Both the position numbers and the translations under genes were made by a program. Positions 60,744 through 64,000 of a DNA stretch of 64,000 nucleotides are shown here, one piece after another; position 1 is the first letter of the stretch; each line of letters opens with the position of its first letter. The DNA is from JBAXTU01 sp037130015 (GTDB lineage: Bacteria > Patescibacteriota > Patescibacteriia > 2-01-FULL-39-33). The DNA lies in the NCBI GenBank assembly GCA_037130015.1, contig JBAXTU010000002.1, forward strand, positions 7,681 through 71,680, in the 5' to 3' direction. Under the pieces are notes generated by a model. That model worked only from the letters and a program-made list of their open reading frames with translations, was not told the origin of the DNA and ran no database searches.

Positions 60744-62243
60744 CTACTGAATTCTTGGGAAAAGTCCGGAAATTTTTTCAGTTTTTGTATTTTGTTCCAA
60801 AACACCCCAAGAGGAAAGCAAATCAAAATTCTGAGCATAAAAATTTTGTTGACCAAGAGAAGCCAAAATTTTCTCGGCTGTCTCAGGCATCACCGCATAA
60901 AGCATCAATCCTAAATGACGCAACACTTCTAATAAATTATAAACAACTTCTGAAAGTCTTGTTTCATCAGTCTTGGCTAGCTCCCAGGGCTTGTTAATTT
61001 CCACATAACCATCGCCCAACTGATTCAATTTTCTAATAGCGCTAATAGCTCCATCAACTTGAAAATTTTCTAAAGCATCAGTATAGCTTTTCCAAATTTC
61101 TGCCACCTGATTTTTTAGTTCGTTATTTTTGGCTGGCACAGCACCACCAAAATATTTTTCAGCCATAGACAAAACACGACTAGCAAAATTACCAATACCA
61201 TTAGCTAAATCAGAATTATATTGAATCACAAATTGCGAGGCTTTAATGTCGCCATCTTGTCCAAAAGGAAATTGTGAAAGCAAAAGATAACGAGTAGCAT
61301 CAGTGCCAAATTCTTTAAGCAGATTGAACGGATCAATCACATTGCCAATAGACTTGCCCATTTTTTGTCCATCAACCGTAAAAAAGCCGTGAGCATAAAC
61401 CGCCTTTGGCGTTGGCAAGTCAGCCGCCATCAACATGGCTGGCCAAAACACGCAATGAAACTTGATAATATCCTTGCCAACAATATGCACATCTGCCGGC
61501 CAAAACTTTTTAAATTTTTCATCATCAGAATCATAGCCTAATGCCGTAATATAATTTGATAAAGCATCAGCCCAAACATACACCACCTGACTTTCATCAA
61601 ACGGCAAAGGAATACCCCATTTGAGCGATGAACGAGAAATAGAAAAATCACCGATTTCTTGTTTGAATAATCCCAATACCTCATTTCTTTTGTGCTCTGG
61701 CAAAATCTTTAATTCACCAGTATCAATTTTTCGTTCCAACTCTGGCAAATATTTTTTAAGATTAAAAAAATAATTTTTTTCGCTGATCATTTGAGGAACC
61801 GTCAGGTGAGTTGGGCACTTGCCACCAACCAAATCTTTTTCCGTGACAAAAGCTTCACAGCCTTGGCAATAATAACCTTCATATTCACCTTCATAAATAG
61901 CGCCATTGGCTTTTAATTTTTCCACCAACTTAACCACGCCAGTTTTATGCTTTTGAGATGTGGTACGGATAAAATCATCATTAGAAATATTAAGTTCATC
62001 CCAACATTCCATGAATTTAGCTGACAATTCATCAACAAATTCTTGCGGAGTTTTACCAGCTTTTTCCGCCGCTTCAGCTATTTTACCGCCATGCTCATCA
62101 GAACCGGTGAGAAAATAAACCTCATCGCCTTTTAAACGGTGATACCGAGCCAAGACATCAGAAGCAATGGTCGGATAAGCACTACCAATGTGCGGTTCGC
62201 CATTAATATAATAGATTGGAGTGGTGATATAAAATTTTGACAT
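60744..62243 (-). CDS. metG: Methionyl-tRNA synthetase
   Basis: 499 aa. HIGH motif in YINGEPHIGSAYPT; zinc knuckle CQGCEAFVTEKDLVGGKCP; KMSKS-type loop DGQKMGKSIGNVIDP. No C-terminal tRNA-binding (EMAP-like) extension, so it is the short form. It lies 4 bp downstream of rsmI. Confidence 0.96.
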   Translation of the reverse strand: MSKFYITTPIYYINGEPHIGSAYPTIASDVLARYHRLKGDEVYFLTGSDEHGGKIAEAAEKAGKTPQEFVDELSAKFMECWDELNISNDDFIRTTSQKHKTGVVKLVEKLKANGAIYEGEYEGYYCQGCEAFVTEKDLVGGKCPTHLTVPQMISEKNYFFNLKKYLPELERKIDTGELKILPEHKRNEVLGLFKQEIGDFSISRSSLKWGIPLPFDESQVVYVWADALSNYITALGYDSDDEKFKKFWPADVHIVGKDIIKFHCVFWPAMLMAADLPTPKAVYAHGFFTVDGQKMGKSIGNVIDPFNLLKEFGTDATRYLLLSQFPFGQDGDIKASQFVIQYNSDLANGIGNFASRVLSMAEKYFGGAVPAKNNELKNQVAEIWKSYTDALENFQVDGAISAIRKLNQLGDGYVEINKPWELAKTDETRLSEVVYNLLEVLRHLGLMLYAVMPETAEKILASLGQQNFYAQNFDLLSSWGVLEQNTKTEKISGLFPRIQ

Positions 62244-62247
62244 ATTT

Positions 62248-62934
62248 TTATTTTCCTTCTACTACTACCACAAATTCCCCCTTAGTGGTATCGTTATTTA
62301 ATTTTTCTAAAACTTGCTCAATTGTTCCGCGATAAATGGTTTCAAATTTTTTCGTCAATTCACGACAGATGATAAATTGTCTTGTGATATTTGCCCCTAA
62401 GGGCATCATCTCTTTTATTTTTTCTAAGGTTTTAATAATGCGATGAGTGGATTCGTAAAAAACAACCGTTTCCTTGCTATCAATAATTCTTTTAATCATG
62501 GTTTCTTTACCTTTTTTATGAGGCAGAAATCCTAAAAACAAAAAACTATCAGTGGGCAAGCCGGAAATAGACAAAGCTGAAATTATAGCTGAGGCTCCGG
62601 GAATAGGAATTATCTCGCACTCGGCACCAAATTTTTTTAAACACTCGACAATCAACAAATTACCAGGATCAGAGATGCCAGGAGTACCCGCATCGGTAAT
62701 AAGCGCCATCTCCCCTATTTCTTTTAACCTATTTAACAAAAAATCAACTTTGGCTGAATTGCTGTGTTGATGGTAAGAAATGGTTTTGGTTTTAATTTGA
62801 TAATGCGACAAAAGTTTTTGCGACACGCGAGTGTCTTCACAGGCAATCAAAGGCACGGACTTTAAAATATCCAAAGCCCGCAAAGTAATATCACCCAAAT
62901 TGCCTAGTGGCGTAGCCACAATATATAACTTCAT
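62248..62934 (-). CDS. rsmI: 16S rRNA 2'-O-ribose C1402 methyltransferase
   Basis: 228 aa. YIVATPLGNLGDITLRALDI, LITDAGTPGISDPG, IPGASAIISALSISGLPTDS and FYESTHRI are the tetrapyrrole-methylase-fold signatures of RsmI. Start at 62934. It heads the rsmI-metG-cvpA-tatD series on the minus strand. Confidence 0.95.
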   Translation of the reverse strand: MKLYIVATPLGNLGDITLRALDILKSVPLIACEDTRVSQKLLSHYQIKTKTISYHQHSNSAKVDFLLNRLKEIGEMALITDAGTPGISDPGNLLIVECLKKFGAECEIIPIPGASAIISALSISGLPTDSFLFLGFLPHKKGKETMIKRIIDSKETVVFYESTHRIIKTLEKIKEMMPLGANITRQFIICRELTKKFETIYRGTIEQVLEKLNNDTTKGEFVVVVEGK

Positions 62935-62972
62935 ACTACTTAAACAGTACCATTTTTAGCCAAAAAAATCAA

Positions 62973-63006
62973 ACTAAAAAGCCCCTGAAAATCAGAGGCT
63001 TTTTTA
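62973..63006. terminator. Bidirectional intrinsic terminator
   Basis: AGCCCCTGA-AAA-TCAGAGGCT (62980-63000), with AAAAA on the left and TTTTTT on the right, ends the double-thioredoxin gene before rsmI. Confidence 0.88.
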
Positions 63007-63016
63007 TGTCTATACT

Positions 63017-63967
63017 TTATTGACCAGCAGGAGCAGTAGTGGCTGCCGGAACTGGAGTGGGAGCCGGGGTAACCAATTTATTTGTTTGTAAATCCATATA
63101 AGAACCTTGCATTTGTTCAAGCTTGGTAAATACATAAGCGCCATCACTAGCCACAGTACCAACTTGTGACCATAATTGTTGTAAACTGGCATATTCTGAC
63201 ATTTCTCCAGAGAGCAAAATTGTCGGGGCATATCTTATTTTGTATTTAGCCACAAGTGCTTTGCCTTGATCAGAACTCACATCAACAGTAGTACTGGATA
63301 CCGGCAAAATACTCAAATTCTGTAGGGCTTTATCATGCAAAAACACATCATAGCATTTGGTGCAAGCCTTGTCAGTCAAATATGTGACAGAAATTTTACC
63401 TTTCAATTTTCCACTAGCCACATCAATATATGGAGGCACAACTTGGCGTAATACAAAAGTTCCACTAGTAATATCACCCAATTGACTCCAAGCCTTGGAC
63501 AAGCTGGCATCTTTGTCCAACTCACCAGAAACCAACACTGTTGGCAACTTGGTTATTTTATATTTACTAATCAACTTATCAGCATTGCTATCACCGGCGA
63601 CAAAAGTGTCTGTCTTAGTGATATTGGTATTGGCATTTTTCAAAGCCTCCAAAAACAAATTAGTGTCCCAACACTGAGGACAGTTTTTTTCATTAATAAC
63701 AATCACTTGTAATTTAGCTGGATCGGTTTTTGGTGTAGCCAAATTAGTGCCAGCATCTTGTCCAGCAACAGTGCCTGGATTTTTACCAGAAACATCACCT
63801 TCTTTATTATCTTTTTTTGGCCAAAAAGCCACGGCTAAAACCACAACAATAACCACCAAGGCCACAACCAATCCGGCGGTTAATCCAATGGCAAAGCCCT
63901 TTTCTTCTTCAACTTCTTCGTTGTTTTTGCGCACAAGCGACTTAAATTTTCTTAATAACCTTTGCAT
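63017..63967 (-). CDS. Membrane-anchored protein with two tandem thioredoxin-like domains
   Basis: 316 aa. Cytoplasmic basic/acidic start, one TM helix (about 24-49, GLTAGLVVALVVIVVVLAVA), Gly/Asp-rich linker, then two similar thioredoxin-fold domains: about 85-185 with NEKNCPQCWD and KITKLPTVLVSGEL, and about 190-290 with TDKACTKCYD and KIRYAPTILLSGEM. Both CxxC motifs face outside, suggesting disulfide exchange in exported proteins. The cis-Pro is present in both (LPT, APT). The tail is Ala/Pro/Thr-rich. Upstream (63968-64000) holds only AT-rich sequence. Confidence 0.8.
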   Translation of the reverse strand: MQRLLRKFKSLVRKNNEEVEEEKGFAIGLTAGLVVALVVIVVVLAVAFWPKKDNKEGDVSGKNPGTVAGQDAGTNLATPKTDPAKLQVIVINEKNCPQCWDTNLFLEALKNANTNITKTDTFVAGDSNADKLISKYKITKLPTVLVSGELDKDASLSKAWSQLGDITSGTFVLRQVVPPYIDVASGKLKGKISVTYLTDKACTKCYDVFLHDKALQNLSILPVSSTTVDVSSDQGKALVAKYKIRYAPTILLSGEMSEYASLQQLWSQVGTVASDGAYVFTKLEQMQGSYMDLQTNKLVTPAPTPVPAATTAPAGQ

Positions 63968-64000
63968 AAGTTAATACTTATTTATTATTTTATCTTATAT

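Noticed and set aside
1..64000. CRISPR arrays, IS elements, prophage genes, rRNA and tRNA genes
   Set aside because: No regularly spaced repeats, transposase, integrase or phage structural motifs, and no tRNA/rRNA signatures were seen on reading both strands. An exhaustive tRNA scan was not possible.

Overview
The window looks like a chromosome segment of an uncultivated Patescibacteria (Candidate Phyla Radiation) bacterium, possibly of the ABY1 group. The reasons are an AT-rich core with tightly packed short operons, a peptidoglycan cluster, a compact type IV pilus cluster without PilQ or PilD, many small envelope proteins of unknown function, and a diversity-generating retroelement (DGR). 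Most core genes have no visible Shine-Dalgarno sequence. No tRNA, rRNA or CRISPR array was seen. The group assignment is inference; bL9 and bL27 are both present.

Layout: 1-3550 holds a partial winged-helix regulator, a phosphatase-like/propeller membrane protein and a secreted hendecad-repeat protein. 3561-4670 is rplJ-rplL with an attenuator-type L10 leader. 4700-12141 holds AMMECR1, MltG, UppP, a DUF212 protein, Fpg, SecA and HPF, interspersed with small stand-alone genes. 12180-18926 is the DGR: an 888-aa unknown protein directly downstream of the reverse transcriptase (RT), the RT itself (out of frame at a (CT)7 tract), Avd on the opposite strand, the template repeat (TR), and two identical tandem copies of the target gene ending in variable repeats (VR). 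18861-26877 is the murB-murC-murG-ftsW-murD-mraY cluster on the minus strand, interrupted by a plus-strand zinc-ribbon gene. 27020-38091 is an exopolysaccharide/envelope region (Wzz-like, Wzy-like, two GT4 enzymes, a GHL15-like protein) into which two Ig-domain lipoproteins with Glu-Gly linkers are set. 38208-46268 is the type IV pilus operon. 46355-48408 is iscR-iscU-iscS. 48562-57133 holds a lipoprotein, rpmA, pyrG, rplI, a CtpA protease, murA, an acyltransferase and a PEGA protein. 57269-63967 holds HIT, a membrane glycosyltransferase, TatD, CvpA, MetG, RsmI and a double-thioredoxin membrane protein.

The most exciting system is the DGR. Over 113 aligned positions TR and VR differ at 18 sites, all at TR adenines. 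They change 11 of 12 template asparagines plus one glutamine in the last 40 residues of the target. The RT carries the DGR-type GNLTSQ and YGDD motifs but is split by a dinucleotide repeat: 7 units give OFF, while 8 or 5 would restore the frame, so mutagenesis itself may be phase-variable. The target was tandemly duplicated (1298 bp, 7-bp microhomology, carrying a murB tail) and both VRs are still identical, as expected if the RT is off or the duplication is recent.

A second theme is five monocistronic units (a 32-aa membrane peptide, a 69-aa protein, a zinc-ribbon protein and two Ig lipoproteins). Each has a near-consensus sigma70 promoter with a 17-bp spacer, a clear Shine-Dalgarno sequence and its own terminator, in contrast to the SD-less core genes around them.
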